A stretch of 64,000 bases of DNA from RAM1 sp041905405 (GTDB lineage: Bacteria > Pseudomonadota > Gammaproteobacteria > Burkholderiales > Burkholderiaceae_C): the NCBI GenBank assembly GCA_041905405.1, contig JAYRLC010000010.1:43642-107641 (forward strand). Direction: 5' to 3'. Of this stretch, positions 8,891-20,435 are shown one piece after another. Numbering within the stretch: position 1 is the first letter of the stretch; the number at the start of each line of letters is the position of its first letter. The translations under genes and the position numbers were made by a program. Under the pieces are notes generated by a model, which worked only from the letters and a program-made list of their open reading frames with translations, did no database searches and was not told where the DNA came from.

Positions 8891-9556
8891 TTATGTCCCG
8901 CTTTTCTTCAGACCGATGCCGATCAGAAAGGTTTCCGAGGACTTGTCGCGCGACGCCTTGGGCTTGAATGGCTTGACGACCTTGAAGTGGGCACGGAACA
9001 GCGCCACCAGGGGGTCGTAGCCGCCACCATGGAACACCTTGGCCACCAGCGCCCCCTCTGGTTTGAGGTGATTCTGCGCAAATTCCACCGCCAGCTCGAC
9101 CAGATGCTCCACGCGCGCTGCATCGGCAGACGCAATGCCCGACAGGTTGGGCGCCATGTCCGACACCACGACATCGGCCTTGCGGCCTGCCACTTCAGCC
9201 TCCAGCCGCTGCAGCACGTCGGCCTCGCGGAAATCCCCCTGGATGAAGGTCACGCCCTCGATGGGCTCCATGGGCAGGAGGTCCAGCGCAATGATGGCGC
9301 CGTTCAGCGCCCCCATCGCCGCGCCGGCAGGTGAGAGCTTTCGGCGTACATACTGACTCCACGCGCCGGGGGTCGAGCCCAGATCGACCACCAGGTGGCC
9401 CGGCCTGATCAGGCCCAGGGTTTCGTCGATCTCCCGCAGCTTGTAGGCGGCGCGGGCGCGGTAACCCTCTTTGGCCGCCAGTTTGACCCAGGGGTCGTTG
9501 ATGTGGTCGTGCAGCCACGCCTTGTTGACCTTGCTGCTCTTGGTTTTGGCTTTCAT
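8891..9556 (-). CDS. rlmE: 23S rRNA (uridine-2552-2'-O)-methyltransferase RlmE
   Basis: A 221-residue Rossmann methyltransferase. The SAM loop is VVDLGSTPGAWSQYV. The K-D-K-E catalytic set is visible as the K in WVKLAAKEGYRARAAYKL, D in VVSDMAPNLSG, K in LVAKVFHGG and E in SSETFLIG. It methylates U2552 in the A-loop during 50S maturation. It is upstream of ftsH on the same strand with 104 bp between, and divergent from the yhbY-like gene with only 20 bp between start codons. Confidence 0.96.
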   Translation of the reverse strand: MKAKTKSSKVNKAWLHDHINDPWVKLAAKEGYRARAAYKLREIDETLGLIRPGHLVVDLGSTPGAWSQYVRRKLSPAGAAMGALNGAIIALDLLPMEPIEGVTFIQGDFREADVLQRLEAEVAGRKADVVVSDMAPNLSGIASADAARVEHLVELAVEFAQNHLKPEGALVAKVFHGGGYDPLVALFRAHFKVVKPFKPKASRDKSSETFLIGIGLKKSGT

Positions 9557-9576
9557 CCTGCCTCGATAATACGGGG

Positions 9577-10050
9577 ATGCCCCAGATTCAACTCACCATC
9601 GCCCAGCGCAAGGAACACCGCGCCGAGGCCCACCACCTGTCGCCGGTGGTCATGATCGGCAACGACGGCCTGACCCCCGCCGTCAAAAAGGAAACCGACG
9701 CCGCGCTGAACGCCCACGGCCTGATCAAGGTCCGCGTGCTCGGCGACGACCGCGAGCAGCGTGAAGCCATCTACCAGCAGCTTGCCGACGAGCTCAACGC
9801 CGCGCCCATCCAGCACATCGGCAAACTGCTGGTGCTGTGGCGCCCCAAGCCGGTCAAGGAGCGTGCCGAGGACGAGGACCGCAAGCCTGGTCCGCGCGAC
9901 GTGAAGGTCATCAAATACAGCAGCAAGGGTGGACAACGCCCCGAAGTCAAAACTCTGCGCGTCCTGGGCAACCAGCGGCTCACGTCCGGCGGCCAGGTCA
10001 AGCGGGCCAAGCCCAAACAGAAATCTGTCAAGAAAACGCGCCTGGGCTGA
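9577..10050 (+). CDS. yhbY: YhbY-family (CRM domain) RNA-binding protein
   Basis: A 157-residue protein. The first 95 residues form a CRM/YhbY domain: KEHRAEAHHLSPVVMIGNDGLTP, then VKVRVLGDDREQR-like segments (the exact string here is LIKVRVLGDDREQ) and the IGKLLVLWRPK strand, which carries the conserved G-x-x-L-V-L-W core. The remaining 60 residues are a lysine/arginine-rich tail (KPKQKSVKKTRLG) not found in the 97-residue E. coli protein and probably RNA-binding. The family associates with pre-50S particles. Divergent from rlmE, an arrangement conserved in proteobacteria. Confidence 0.88.
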   Translation: MPQIQLTIAQRKEHRAEAHHLSPVVMIGNDGLTPAVKKETDAALNAHGLIKVRVLGDDREQREAIYQQLADELNAAPIQHIGKLLVLWRPKPVKERAEDEDRKPGPRDVKVIKYSSKGGQRPEVKTLRVLGNQRLTSGGQVKRAKPKQKSVKKTRLG

Positions 10051-10068
10051 TACCGGCGACGGCCGGGC

Positions 10069-10482
10069 TCAACCGGCGCGCCGCGGCAAACTCTTCCAGA
10101 GCGCCAGGCCTGCACAGGCCCACTGCAGCAGGTAGAGCACGCTGCCCAGGCTGTGCCACAGCCTGAGGTTCTCGCGCGCGACGATGCGCGGGGCCACGGC
10201 GAACTCCACCAGCGCCGCGCACAGCAGGCCCGCCACCACCCAGGGCAGCGCATGGCGCGCCCATGCGGCCGTGTCGCCGCCCGGCTGGCGCGAGGCCATC
10301 AGCATCAGCATGCCGCACACCAGCGAGACCCAGGTCTGCGCCGTGAACAGCCTGGCCGCCATACCGCCGGCCATGGCCGGCGTGGGCAGGTGGGCAAACA
10401 GCAGGGGCACAACGACAAAACCCACGGCCGTCAGGCTGCCCCACCAGAGGGCAGCCGCCATGACGGGCAGGCGTTCGCGCAT
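10069..10482 (-). CDS. DUF4149-like integral membrane protein
   Basis: A 137-residue protein with about four hydrophobic helices (WWGSLTAVGFVVVPLLF, TWVSLVCGMLMLMAS, ALPWVVAGLLCAALVEF, SVLYLLQWACAGLALW). The spacing and the G-F-x-x-x-P-L-L-F-x-x-L-P segment match the DUF4149 family commonly found next to greA/yhbY in Burkholderiales. Function unknown. It starts 14 bp after the greA stop on the same strand, so it is probably co-transcribed. Confidence 0.7.
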   Translation of the reverse strand: MRERLPVMAAALWWGSLTAVGFVVVPLLFAHLPTPAMAGGMAARLFTAQTWVSLVCGMLMLMASRQPGGDTAAWARHALPWVVAGLLCAALVEFAVAPRIVARENLRLWHSLGSVLYLLQWACAGLALWKSLPRRAG

Positions 10483-10496
10483 GGGGTTTGAGCGTT

Positions 10497-10973
10497 CTAG
10501 AGGTATTGGACGGCGACGATTTCGTAGCGCTTGACGCCGCCGGGCGCCTGGACCTCGGCCGTGTCGCCTTCTTCCTTGCCGATCAGCGCACGCGCGATGG
10601 GACTGGAAATATTGACCAGGCCCAGCTTGAGGTCGGCCTCGTCCTCGCCCACGATCTGGTACTTGACCTGTTCGCCGGAGTTTTCGTCTTCCAGCTCGAC
10701 CGTGGCGCCGAACACCACCTTGCCGCCAGCGTCCAGCTGGCTCGGGTCGATGACCTGCGCGGCCGAGAGCTTGCCTTCGATTTCCTGGATGCGGCCTTCG
10801 ATGAAGCCCTGGCGGTCCTTGGCGGCGTCGTATTCGGCGTTTTCGCTCAGGTCGCCCTGCGCCCGCGCCTCGGCGATAGCATTGATGACCCAGGGGCGCT
10901 GCACGGTCTTGAGCTCATGCAATTCCGCCTTGAGCTTTTCCGCGCCGCGCTTGGTAATGGGGATAGTCGCCAT
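10497..10973 (-). CDS. greA: transcription elongation factor GreA
   Basis: A 158-residue factor, the family's usual length from ATG 10973. It has an N-terminal coiled-coil (ITKRGAEKLKAELHEL to about residue 75) with acidic tip residues in DLSENAEYDAAKDRQ, and a C-terminal FKBP-like domain (VKYQIVGEDEADLKLG, SSPIARALIGKEEGD). It rescues backtracked RNA polymerase by stimulating transcript cleavage. GCAGGAGAGACAA precedes the ATG. The longer frame to 10988 would add residues beyond the normal start and is rejected. Downstream of carB across a GC hairpin. Confidence 0.97.
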   Translation of the reverse strand: MATIPITKRGAEKLKAELHELKTVQRPWVINAIAEARAQGDLSENAEYDAAKDRQGFIEGRIQEIEGKLSAAQVIDPSQLDAGGKVVFGATVELEDENSGEQVKYQIVGEDEADLKLGLVNISSPIARALIGKEEGDTAEVQAPGGVKRYEIVAVQYL

Positions 10974-10994
10974 TTGTCTCTCCTGCAAACAGAA

Positions 10995-11020
10995 ACCGCC
11001 GGACGTTGCCGACCGGCGGT
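10995..11020 (-). terminator. hairpin between carB and greA
   Basis: ACCGCCGG / CCGGCGGT arms (8 bp) with a 10-base loop, followed on the minus strand by TTTCTGTTT. The T-run is imperfect, so this may be a leaky terminator or attenuator that lets some carB transcripts continue into greA. Confidence 0.55.
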
Positions 11021-11046
11021 GGATGAGATGAATTATAGAAGGCGGG

Positions 11047-14268
<3,222 letters not shown>

Positions 14269-14285
14269 GTTCGCTCTCGCAGGAC

Positions 14286-14337
14286 CGCTCCAAGGGAGCG
14301 AAGGCCCCCTTGGGGGGCAGTGAAACGGCGAAGCCGT
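14286..14337. repeat. triple-hairpin intergenic element between carA and carB
   Basis: Three adjacent hairpins fill the gap: CGCTCC/GGAGCG (14286-14300), GCCCCC/GGGGGC (14304-14318) and ACGGC/GCCGT (14325-14337). From memory, similar C- and G-run hairpin strings recur between genes in Comamonadaceae genomes. Whether this is a member of a dispersed family needs a genome search. No T-run is present, so readthrough from carA to carB is expected. Confidence 0.55.
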
Positions 14338-14352
14338 GAACGTGGGGGTTAG

Positions 14353-15516
14353 TCACTTCGCCTCCATCAGCTTGATGAAGCGATCGAAGAGGTAACTGAT
14401 GTCGTGCGGCCCCGGCGAGGCTTCCGGGTGGCCCTGGAAGCAGAATGCGGGCCTGTCGGTGCGGGCCAGGCCCTGCAGCGTGTTGTCGAACAGGCTGATG
14501 TGCGTGGCGCGAAGATTGGCAGGCAAGGTTTTTTCGTCCACCGCAAAGCCGTGGTTCTGGCTGGTGATGCTGACGCGGCCCGTGTCCAGGTCCTTGACCG
14601 GGTGGTTGGCGCCGTGGTGGCCGAACTTCATCTTGAAGGTCTTGGCGCCGGAAGCCAGCGCCATGATCTGGTGGCCCAGGCAGATGCCGAAGGTCGGCAC
14701 GCCCGCGTCGATCACTGCGCGCGTGGCGGCAATGGCGTAGTCGCAGGGCTCCGGGTCCCCCGGACCGTTGGAAAGGAACACGCCGTCGGGCTTGAGCGCC
14801 AGCACGTCCTTGGCCGGCGTCTGTGCCGGCACCACCGTGACCTTGCAGCCGCGCTCGGCCAGCATGCGCAGGATGTTTTTCTTCACGCCGTAGTCAAAGG
14901 CGACCACATGAAAGCGTGGCGCGGCCTGGGTGCCGTAGCCACTGCCCAGCTTCCACTCGGTCTGGGTCCATTCGTACGGCTTGGTGACGGACACGACCTT
15001 GGCCAGGTCCAGGCCCGACATGTTCGGCGCGGCCTTGGCGGCGGCGACGGCCTTGTCGATCTGTGCCTGCGTCACGGCCTCGCCAGCCGGCAGGCCGACG
15101 ATGCAGCCGTTCTGCGCGCCCCTGGTGCGCAGCAGGCGCGTGAGCTTTCGGGTGTCGATGTTGGCGATGGCAACCGTGTTTTCCTTGACCAGGTACTGCG
15201 ACAGGGTCATGGATGAACGGAAGTTGCTGGCCAGAAGCGGCAGGTCCTTGATGACCAGGCCTGCGGCGTGGACCTTGTCGGCTTCGATGTCCTCGGCGTT
15301 GACACCGTAGTTGCCGATGTGCGGATACGTGAGCGTCACGATCTGCTGGCAGTAGCTCGGGTCGGTGAGGATTTCCTGGTAGCCGGTGATGGCGGTGTTG
15401 AACACCACTTCGCCGGTGGTGGAGCCGGTGGCTCCGATCGAATTGCCGAGAAAGACCGTGCCGTCAGCGAGCGCCAGGATGGCGTGGGGGGCGGTTCCCT
15501 GGAGGGACAAAAGCAC
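14353..15516 (-). CDS. carA: carbamoyl-phosphate synthase small (glutaminase) subunit
   Basis: A 387-residue class I amidotransferase subunit. The N-terminal domain (ALADGTVFLGNSIGATG, GYQEILTDPSYCQQIV) is followed by the glutaminase domain with nucleophile Cys in FGICLGHQIMALA and the His-Glu pair in FQGHPEASPGPHD. It supplies ammonia to CarB. The GTG at 15516 is chosen: CCGGAGAA lies upstream and the product begins LLSLQGTAPHAIL like relatives. The alternative TTG at 15558 adds 14 residues without an equivalent. Transcribed before carB. Confidence 0.96.
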   Translation of the reverse strand: MLLSLQGTAPHAILALADGTVFLGNSIGATGSTTGEVVFNTAITGYQEILTDPSYCQQIVTLTYPHIGNYGVNAEDIEADKVHAAGLVIKDLPLLASNFRSSMTLSQYLVKENTVAIANIDTRKLTRLLRTRGAQNGCIVGLPAGEAVTQAQIDKAVAAAKAAPNMSGLDLAKVVSVTKPYEWTQTEWKLGSGYGTQAAPRFHVVAFDYGVKKNILRMLAERGCKVTVVPAQTPAKDVLALKPDGVFLSNGPGDPEPCDYAIAATRAVIDAGVPTFGICLGHQIMALASGAKTFKMKFGHHGANHPVKDLDTGRVSITSQNHGFAVDEKTLPANLRATHISLFDNTLQGLARTDRPAFCFQGHPEASPGPHDISYLFDRFIKLMEAK

Positions 15517-15639
15517 TGGGTTCTCCGGATGGTTACGGGTACGCCCAAACGCGCTCAAGAGGGTTCTCTCGTTGCGGCTTTTGTAGGGAAGAGGCTTGAA
15601 TGCGCTAGGCGTACGGGGGGGTTTGCGGGAAAGCCCCTG

Positions 15640-15645
15640 ATTATA
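15640..15645 (-). promoter_or_regulatory. carA -10 box (TATAAT) with long leader
   Basis: A perfect TATAAT on the minus strand lies 124 bp upstream of the carA GTG, in the only sizeable gap between the methyltransferase gene and carA. No good -35 is seen at 16-18 bp. If used, the leader is over 100 nt, long enough for pyrimidine- or arginine-linked control, but I see no riboswitch-like fold by eye. Confidence 0.4.
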
Positions 15646-15693
15646 GCCGCAGCGCGCGCCCTTCGCTCATGCGCAACGGGCATAAACCCTCAT

Positions 15694-16473
15694 TCAACGG
15701 GTATTGGCGACGGCGCTTGCATGAAGGCAAATGGCGGCGGCCGCCGCCACGTTGAGCGACTCTTCACCGCCCGGCTGGCCAATGCGCACCGCCAGGCTGG
15801 CCATGCCTGCCAAGGTGTCGCTCACGCCCTGCCCTTCGTGCCCCAAGGCCCACGCGCAGGGCCAGGGCAGCTTTTGCCGCTGGACGAGTTCGCCCTGATG
15901 GGAGCTGGTCACGATGACCGGCACCGCCAGCATGTCGAGTGCGGACGGCTCCACGCCCTCGACCAGCGTGAGTGCGAAATGCGCGCCCATGCCGGCCCGC
16001 AAAACCTTGGGGCTCCACAGCGCCGCCGTTCCCTTCAGCGCAATGACCTGTGTGAAGCCAAACGCGGCAGCGCTGCGCAGGATGGAACCGACATTGCCTG
16101 CGTCCTGCACCCGGTCCAGGATCACGCTGGCGGCCAGCGGTTCGATGGCCGGCGTCACTGGCAGTTCCAGTACAAAGCCCATGCGCGCGGGTGACTCCAG
16201 CGCACTGATGCCGGCCCACAGCGGATCGGCGACCACGATGTTTTTCGCGCCGGTGCGTCCGTAGTCTCCGCTGAATGCGGGCCATGCCGATTCACAGAAC
16301 AACGCCAGCGCGGGCTTGAACCCTCGCGCCAGGGCCGCGCGGCACAGGTGGTCGCCCTCCAGCCACACCCTGCCCTGCCGGCGATAGGCCGTGGCGTCCT
16401 GCGTCAGGCGGCGCAGATCCTTGAGCAGCGCGTTGTCACGGGACGTGATGTGCGTGACGGCGTGGGATGTCAT
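15694..16473 (-). CDS. TrmH/SpoU-family RNA 2'-O-methyltransferase
   Basis: A 259-residue protein. The N-terminal substrate-binding part (HITSRDNALLKDLRRL, RRQGRVWLEGDHL) is followed by the SpoU knot with motif 1 ILDRVQDAGNVGSILRSA, motif 2 WALGHEGQGVSD and motif 3 IGQPGGEESLNVAAAAAI. It methylates a ribose 2'-OH in rRNA or tRNA; the exact target (RlmB-like or TsnR-like) is not readable. The ATG overlaps the rnhB stop (ATGA), making it the last gene of the lpx-rnhB run. Confidence 0.9.
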   Translation of the reverse strand: MTSHAVTHITSRDNALLKDLRRLTQDATAYRRQGRVWLEGDHLCRAALARGFKPALALFCESAWPAFSGDYGRTGAKNIVVADPLWAGISALESPARMGFVLELPVTPAIEPLAASVILDRVQDAGNVGSILRSAAAFGFTQVIALKGTAALWSPKVLRAGMGAHFALTLVEGVEPSALDMLAVPVIVTSSHQGELVQRQKLPWPCAWALGHEGQGVSDTLAGMASLAVRIGQPGGEESLNVAAAAAICLHASAVANTR

Positions 16474-17087
16474 CGCAGCATGACCGCCACCGGCGCGAAG
16501 GACTTGCGGTGCTGCGGACAGGCACCATGTTCGCGCAACGCAGCCAGGTGCTCGGCCGTTCCGTAACCCTTGTGGCCGTCAAAGCCGTACTGCGGATACT
16601 GCTGGTGAAACTCGATGCACCAGCGGTCACGATGCACCTTGGCCAGAATAGAGGCCGCCGAGATCGCCTTGACCTTGGCATCGCCCTTGACGATGGCTTC
16701 AGCCAGCACGTCCAGCCGCGGCAGGCGGTTGCCATCCACCAGCACCTTGATGGGCTTCAGGCGCAGCCCCTCCACCGCCCGGCGCATGGCCAGCATGGTG
16801 GCTTCCAGAATGTTGAGCGCGTCGATCTCCTCCACACTGGCTTCCCCGATGGAACAGCACAGCGCCTTGGCACGGATTTCGTCGTAGAGTTTTTCGCGGC
16901 GCAACGGCGTCAGCGTCTTGGAATCGGCCAGGCCCTGGATTGGCTGCATGTCGTCCAGAATGACCGCGGCGGCCACGACCGGGCCCGCCAGCGGGCCACG
17001 GCCGGCCTCGTCCACGCCGGCCATCAGGCCGGGGGCGTCCCAGGCCAGGGGCGCCTGCTCAGCTTTCAAAAACTTTCTGGATCGCAT
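16470..17087 (-). CDS. rnhB: ribonuclease HII
   Basis: A 205-residue enzyme that removes ribonucleotides from RNA/DNA hybrids. Type-2 RNase H motifs: AGVDEAGRGPLAGPVV with the first two acidic residues, DSKTLTPLRRE, and the SAASILAKVHRD segment carrying a conserved late Asp. ATG 17087 (RSRKFLKAEQ) is preferred; it overlaps the lpxB end by 29 bp. Earlier starts lie deeper in lpxB. Standard position after lpxB. Confidence 0.95.
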   Translation of the reverse strand: MRSRKFLKAEQAPLAWDAPGLMAGVDEAGRGPLAGPVVAAAVILDDMQPIQGLADSKTLTPLRREKLYDEIRAKALCCSIGEASVEEIDALNILEATMLAMRRAVEGLRLKPIKVLVDGNRLPRLDVLAEAIVKGDAKVKAISAASILAKVHRDRWCIEFHQQYPQYGFDGHKGYGTAEHLAALREHGACPQHRKSFAPVAVMLR

Positions 17088-18195
17088 CGGTCGCAAGTGT
17101 CGCAGTGTCCCGCCGCAGTTCGTGGTGCAGCGCGGTGAAGCGCCGCTGCAGCCCGCTGATTCTCTCAGGAGCATCCAGCCACGCCAAGACCGCGTCGGCC
17201 ATTGCCCGGGGAGTGGCGGCGTCCTGCAGCAGCTCGGGCACGACGAAGTCGCCGCACAAGATGTTGGGCAACCCGACCCAGGGCTGCAGCTTCTTGCGGC
17301 GCATGATCTGCCAGGACAGCCAGTTCATGTTGTAGGCAATGACCATGGGCCGCTTGAAAAGCGCCGCCTCCAGCGTGGCGGTGCCGCTGGCAATCAGCGT
17401 CACGTCACAGGCGGCCAGCGCCGCATGGGACTGGCCGTCCAGCACCTGCAGGCTTGCGGTCAGGCCCGCAGCCCGCACCTGCGCCTCGATTCCAGCACGC
17501 AAGGCGCCCACCGCCGGAAGCACGAAGCGGGTATCTGGCCGCGCAGCCAGGACCAGCTTCACCGCCCGCAGGAAACGCCCGGAGAGGTACTTGATCTCGG
17601 ACTGCCGGCTGCCCGGCAGCACGGCCACCACTGTCTGGCTGTCCCGCAGCCCTAGCAGCCGGCGCGCGCCGGCCCGGTCGGGCTCCATCGGAATGACATC
17701 CGCCAATGGATGCCCCACATAAGTCGCGGCGATGCCATGAGCGGCCAGCAGCGCCGGTTCGAACGGAAAGATGCACAGCACATGGTCGACGCTGCGCCGT
17801 ATCTTCTCGACGCGGTCCGCACGCCAGGCCCAGATGGACGGGCAGACGAAATGGACCGTTCGCACGCCCTGCGCCTTCAGCGCCGCTTCCAGATCGAGAT
17901 TGAAGTCAGGGGCGTCGACACCGATGAACACGTCGGGCCGGTCCGCCAGCAGCCTTTGCAGCAGCTGCTTGCGGATACCCACGATTTCGCGGTAATGCCG
18001 CAAGACCTCGACATAGCCACGCACGGCCAGTTTGTCGTACGGCCACCAGGCCTGGAAGCCGCGCTGGGCCATGCGCGGTCCGCCGATGCCTGACACCCGC
18101 AGCGACGGCCAGCGCCGCTGCATGCCGTCCAGCAGCAAACCGGCGAGCAGGTCGCCGGAAGCCTCGCCAGCAACCATGCTCACCGCGGGTTGCAT
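17059..18195 (-). CDS. lpxB: lipid-A-disaccharide synthase
   Basis: A 378-residue peripheral inner-membrane GT-B glycosyltransferase (GT19). It joins UDP-2,3-diacylglucosamine and lipid X into the lipid A disaccharide. Visible are the N-terminal SMVAGEASGDLLAG, the central VCPSIWAWRADRVEKI, the sugar-nucleotide region VAVLPGSRQSEI and the C-terminal ASGTATLEAALFKRPMVIAY (20 residues). Starts 4 bp after lpxA. Confidence 0.97.
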   Translation of the reverse strand: MQPAVSMVAGEASGDLLAGLLLDGMQRRWPSLRVSGIGGPRMAQRGFQAWWPYDKLAVRGYVEVLRHYREIVGIRKQLLQRLLADRPDVFIGVDAPDFNLDLEAALKAQGVRTVHFVCPSIWAWRADRVEKIRRSVDHVLCIFPFEPALLAAHGIAATYVGHPLADVIPMEPDRAGARRLLGLRDSQTVVAVLPGSRQSEIKYLSGRFLRAVKLVLAARPDTRFVLPAVGALRAGIEAQVRAAGLTASLQVLDGQSHAALAACDVTLIASGTATLEAALFKRPMVIAYNMNWLSWQIMRRKKLQPWVGLPNILCGDFVVPELLQDAATPRAMADAVLAWLDAPERISGLQRRFTALHHELRRDTATLATDAIQKVFES

Positions 18196-18199
18196 GGCC

Positions 18200-18994
18200 C
18201 TAGCGGACGATACCGCGCTGCGGCGGGGTGCTGCGAAGGAAGTCCAGCATCATCTGGACGTCGGGCTGCGCTTCGGGCGTGGCCTGCACGAGCGCCCCGA
18301 TACGCTCCTGGGCCTGCTCCAGCGTGAGGCCGTCGCGGTACAACGCCTTGTGCATGGCCTTGACGGCGGCAATGCGCGCAGCCGTGAAGCCCCGTCGCCG
18401 CAGACCTTCGAAGTTCATGGACCGGGCCTGTGCCGGCTGGCCCTGGCTCATGACGAAAGGGGGCTGGTCGGCGAACAGCAGCGAGCACATGGCCGTCATG
18501 CCGTGCGCGCCGATCCGCACGAACTGGTGCACGACGGTGAAGCCGCCCAGGATCACCCAGTCTCCGACTTCCACGTGGCCCGCGAGCTGGCTGTTGTTGG
18601 CAAAGATCGTGTGGTTGCCCACCAGGCAGTCGTGCGCAAGGTGCACGTAGGCCATGATCCAGTTGTCGTCGCCCACCCGCGTCACTGCCCCCCCGCCCGG
18701 GGAGCCGATGTTGAACGTGCAGAACTCGCGGATCGTGTTGCGGTCGCCAATGATCAGCTCACAGGGCTCGCCTGCGTATTTCTTGTCCTGGGGGACCGCA
18801 CCGAGAGAATTGAACTGGAAGATGCGGTTGTCACGGCCGATGGTCGTGTGCCCCTCGATCACGCAATGCGCGCCGATGGTCGTACCGGCCCCGACCTTCA
18901 CGTGAGGGCCGATGACGGTGTACGGCCCCACGCTGACCGAGCTGTCGAGCTGCGCCGAGGGGTCGACCAGCGCCGTGGGATGGATGAGGCTCAT
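18200..18994 (-). CDS. lpxA: UDP-N-acetylglucosamine acyltransferase LpxA
   Basis: A 264-residue left-handed beta-helix acyltransferase for the first step of lipid A. It begins IHPTALVDPSAQLDSSVSVG with hexapeptide repeats to about residue 190, then an alpha-helical C-terminus. The catalytic histidine is in MAYVHLAHDCLVGNHT (equivalent of H125 in E. coli). Located between fabZ and lpxB as in most proteobacteria. Confidence 0.97.
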   Translation of the reverse strand: MSLIHPTALVDPSAQLDSSVSVGPYTVIGPHVKVGAGTTIGAHCVIEGHTTIGRDNRIFQFNSLGAVPQDKKYAGEPCELIIGDRNTIREFCTFNIGSPGGGAVTRVGDDNWIMAYVHLAHDCLVGNHTIFANNSQLAGHVEVGDWVILGGFTVVHQFVRIGAHGMTAMCSLLFADQPPFVMSQGQPAQARSMNFEGLRRRGFTAARIAAVKAMHKALYRDGLTLEQAQERIGALVQATPEAQPDVQMMLDFLRSTPPQRGIVR

Positions 18995-19004
18995 GTCCCT
19001 GCGT

Positions 19005-19445
19005 TCAGGCGATAGACCGCATGGTGCACATCAGTTCGGCCTCGCAGGCCACTTCGTCGCCCACGCGCGTGACGCCCTTGAACTTGAAGATGCCCGCCTT
19101 CATGCGGTCCAGCGTCACGTCCATGACAAGCTGGTCGCCAGGCTCCACGGGCCGCTTGAAACGCGCGCCGTCGATGCCGGCAAAGTAGTAAACGGTTTTG
19201 TCGTCGGGCGTGACACCGACTGTGTCGAAGGCCAGAAGCGCAGCGGCCTGGGCCATGGCTTCGAGCATCAGCACGCCGGGCATGACCGGCCGGTGCGGAA
19301 AATGGCCGGTGAAAAACGGCTCGTTGATCGTCACGTTCTTCAGCGCCTTGATGCGCTTGCCCTTTTCGAGCTCCAGCACGCGATCCACCAGCAGAATGGG
19401 ATAGCGGTGCGGCAGCTGTTTGAGGATCTGGTGGATGTCCATCAT
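19005..19445 (-). CDS. fabZ: 3-hydroxyacyl-ACP dehydratase FabZ
   Basis: A 146-residue hot-dog-fold dehydratase of fatty acid elongation. The active-site histidine is in FFTGHFPHRPVMPGV and the glutamate in LMLEAMAQAAALL. The N-terminus LKQLPHRYPILLVDRV is canonical. It competes with LpxA for hydroxyacyl-ACP, which explains its place in the lpx run. The start overlaps the lpxD stop (ATGA). Confidence 0.97.
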   Translation of the reverse strand: MMDIHQILKQLPHRYPILLVDRVLELEKGKRIKALKNVTINEPFFTGHFPHRPVMPGVLMLEAMAQAAALLAFDTVGVTPDDKTVYYFAGIDGARFKRPVEPGDQLVMDVTLDRMKAGIFKFKGVTRVGDEVACEAELMCTMRSIA

Positions 19446-20416
19446 GGTTTTTCAGTCTTCTCGATTGCCTTGACGCGCTCGCGCAGCGCGTGGAGCTGCC
19501 TGAGCGTCGCGGCGTTCTTTTCCCAGGCGGCATTGTCGTCGATGGGAAACACGCCAGTGTAGTGGCCGGGCTTGTTGACGGAGCGGGTAACGACGGTTGC
19601 CGCCGAAATATTGACGTGGTCCACCAGCGTCAGATGCCCCAGCACGATCGCGCCGCCGCCGATCGTGCAATGCACCCCGATGGTCGCGCTGCCGGCCACG
19701 CCCACGCAGCCCGCCATGGCCGTATGGGCCCCGACCTTTACGTTGTGTCCGATCTGTACCAGGTTGTCCAGCTTCACGCCGTCGCCGATCACGGTATCGT
19801 CCAGCGCCCCGCGGTCGATGCAGGTATTGGCGCCGATCTCCACGTCGTTTCCGATCACGACAGCGCCCAACTGCTCGATCTTTTCCCAGGTGCCCTGGCT
19901 CGGCGCAAAGCCGAAGCCATCGGCGCCGATGACGGCACCTGAATGGACGATGCAGCGTTCACCGATCACGCAGCCTTCAGACACCGTAACGCGGGACTTG
20001 AGCACCGTCCCGGCACCGACGCGGGCTCCGCGCTCCACGACGCACAACGGTCCTATCCAGGCCGTCGGATGCACGATGGCGCCGGGGTCCACCACGGCCG
20101 ATGCATGGATGCCCGCAGGCGCAACGCCGCCGGCGCGCAACTTCCACAACCGCGTGGCCCGGGCAAAGTAGAGGTACGGGTCGTCAGCGACGATGCATGC
20201 GCCACGCCGGACGGCCGCATCGCGCATGGCCGGACCCACAATGACACAGGCCGCCTGCGAGGCGGCCAGTTGTTGCTGGTAACGGGGGTTGCTCAGAAAG
20301 CTCAGCGCCGTTGAATCCGCAGATTCCAGCGGCGCCAGCCGTTCAATCAGGCATTGCGGATCGCCATGCAGCTCCCCGCCCAGCGCTTCGACGATGACGG
20401 CCAGACGGAGCGACAC
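19442..20416 (-). CDS. lpxD: UDP-3-O-acylglucosamine N-acyltransferase LpxD
   Basis: A 324-residue beta-helix acyltransferase adding the N-linked acyl chain in lipid A synthesis. The N-terminal uridine-binding domain (ALSFLSNPRYQQQL) precedes hexapeptide repeats with the catalytic His region DNLVQIGHNVKVGAHT. The start codon is GTG at 20416. The gene begins 19 bp after the skp stop. Confidence 0.96.
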   Translation of the reverse strand: MSLRLAVIVEALGGELHGDPQCLIERLAPLESADSTALSFLSNPRYQQQLAASQAACVIVGPAMRDAAVRRGACIVADDPYLYFARATRLWKLRAGGVAPAGIHASAVVDPGAIVHPTAWIGPLCVVERGARVGAGTVLKSRVTVSEGCVIGERCIVHSGAVIGADGFGFAPSQGTWEKIEQLGAVVIGNDVEIGANTCIDRGALDDTVIGDGVKLDNLVQIGHNVKVGAHTAMAGCVGVAGSATIGVHCTIGGGAIVLGHLTLVDHVNISAATVVTRSVNKPGHYTGVFPIDDNAAWEKNAATLRQLHALRERVKAIEKTEKP

Positions 20417-20435
20417 ACCTGGAGGGTCGCCAGCC

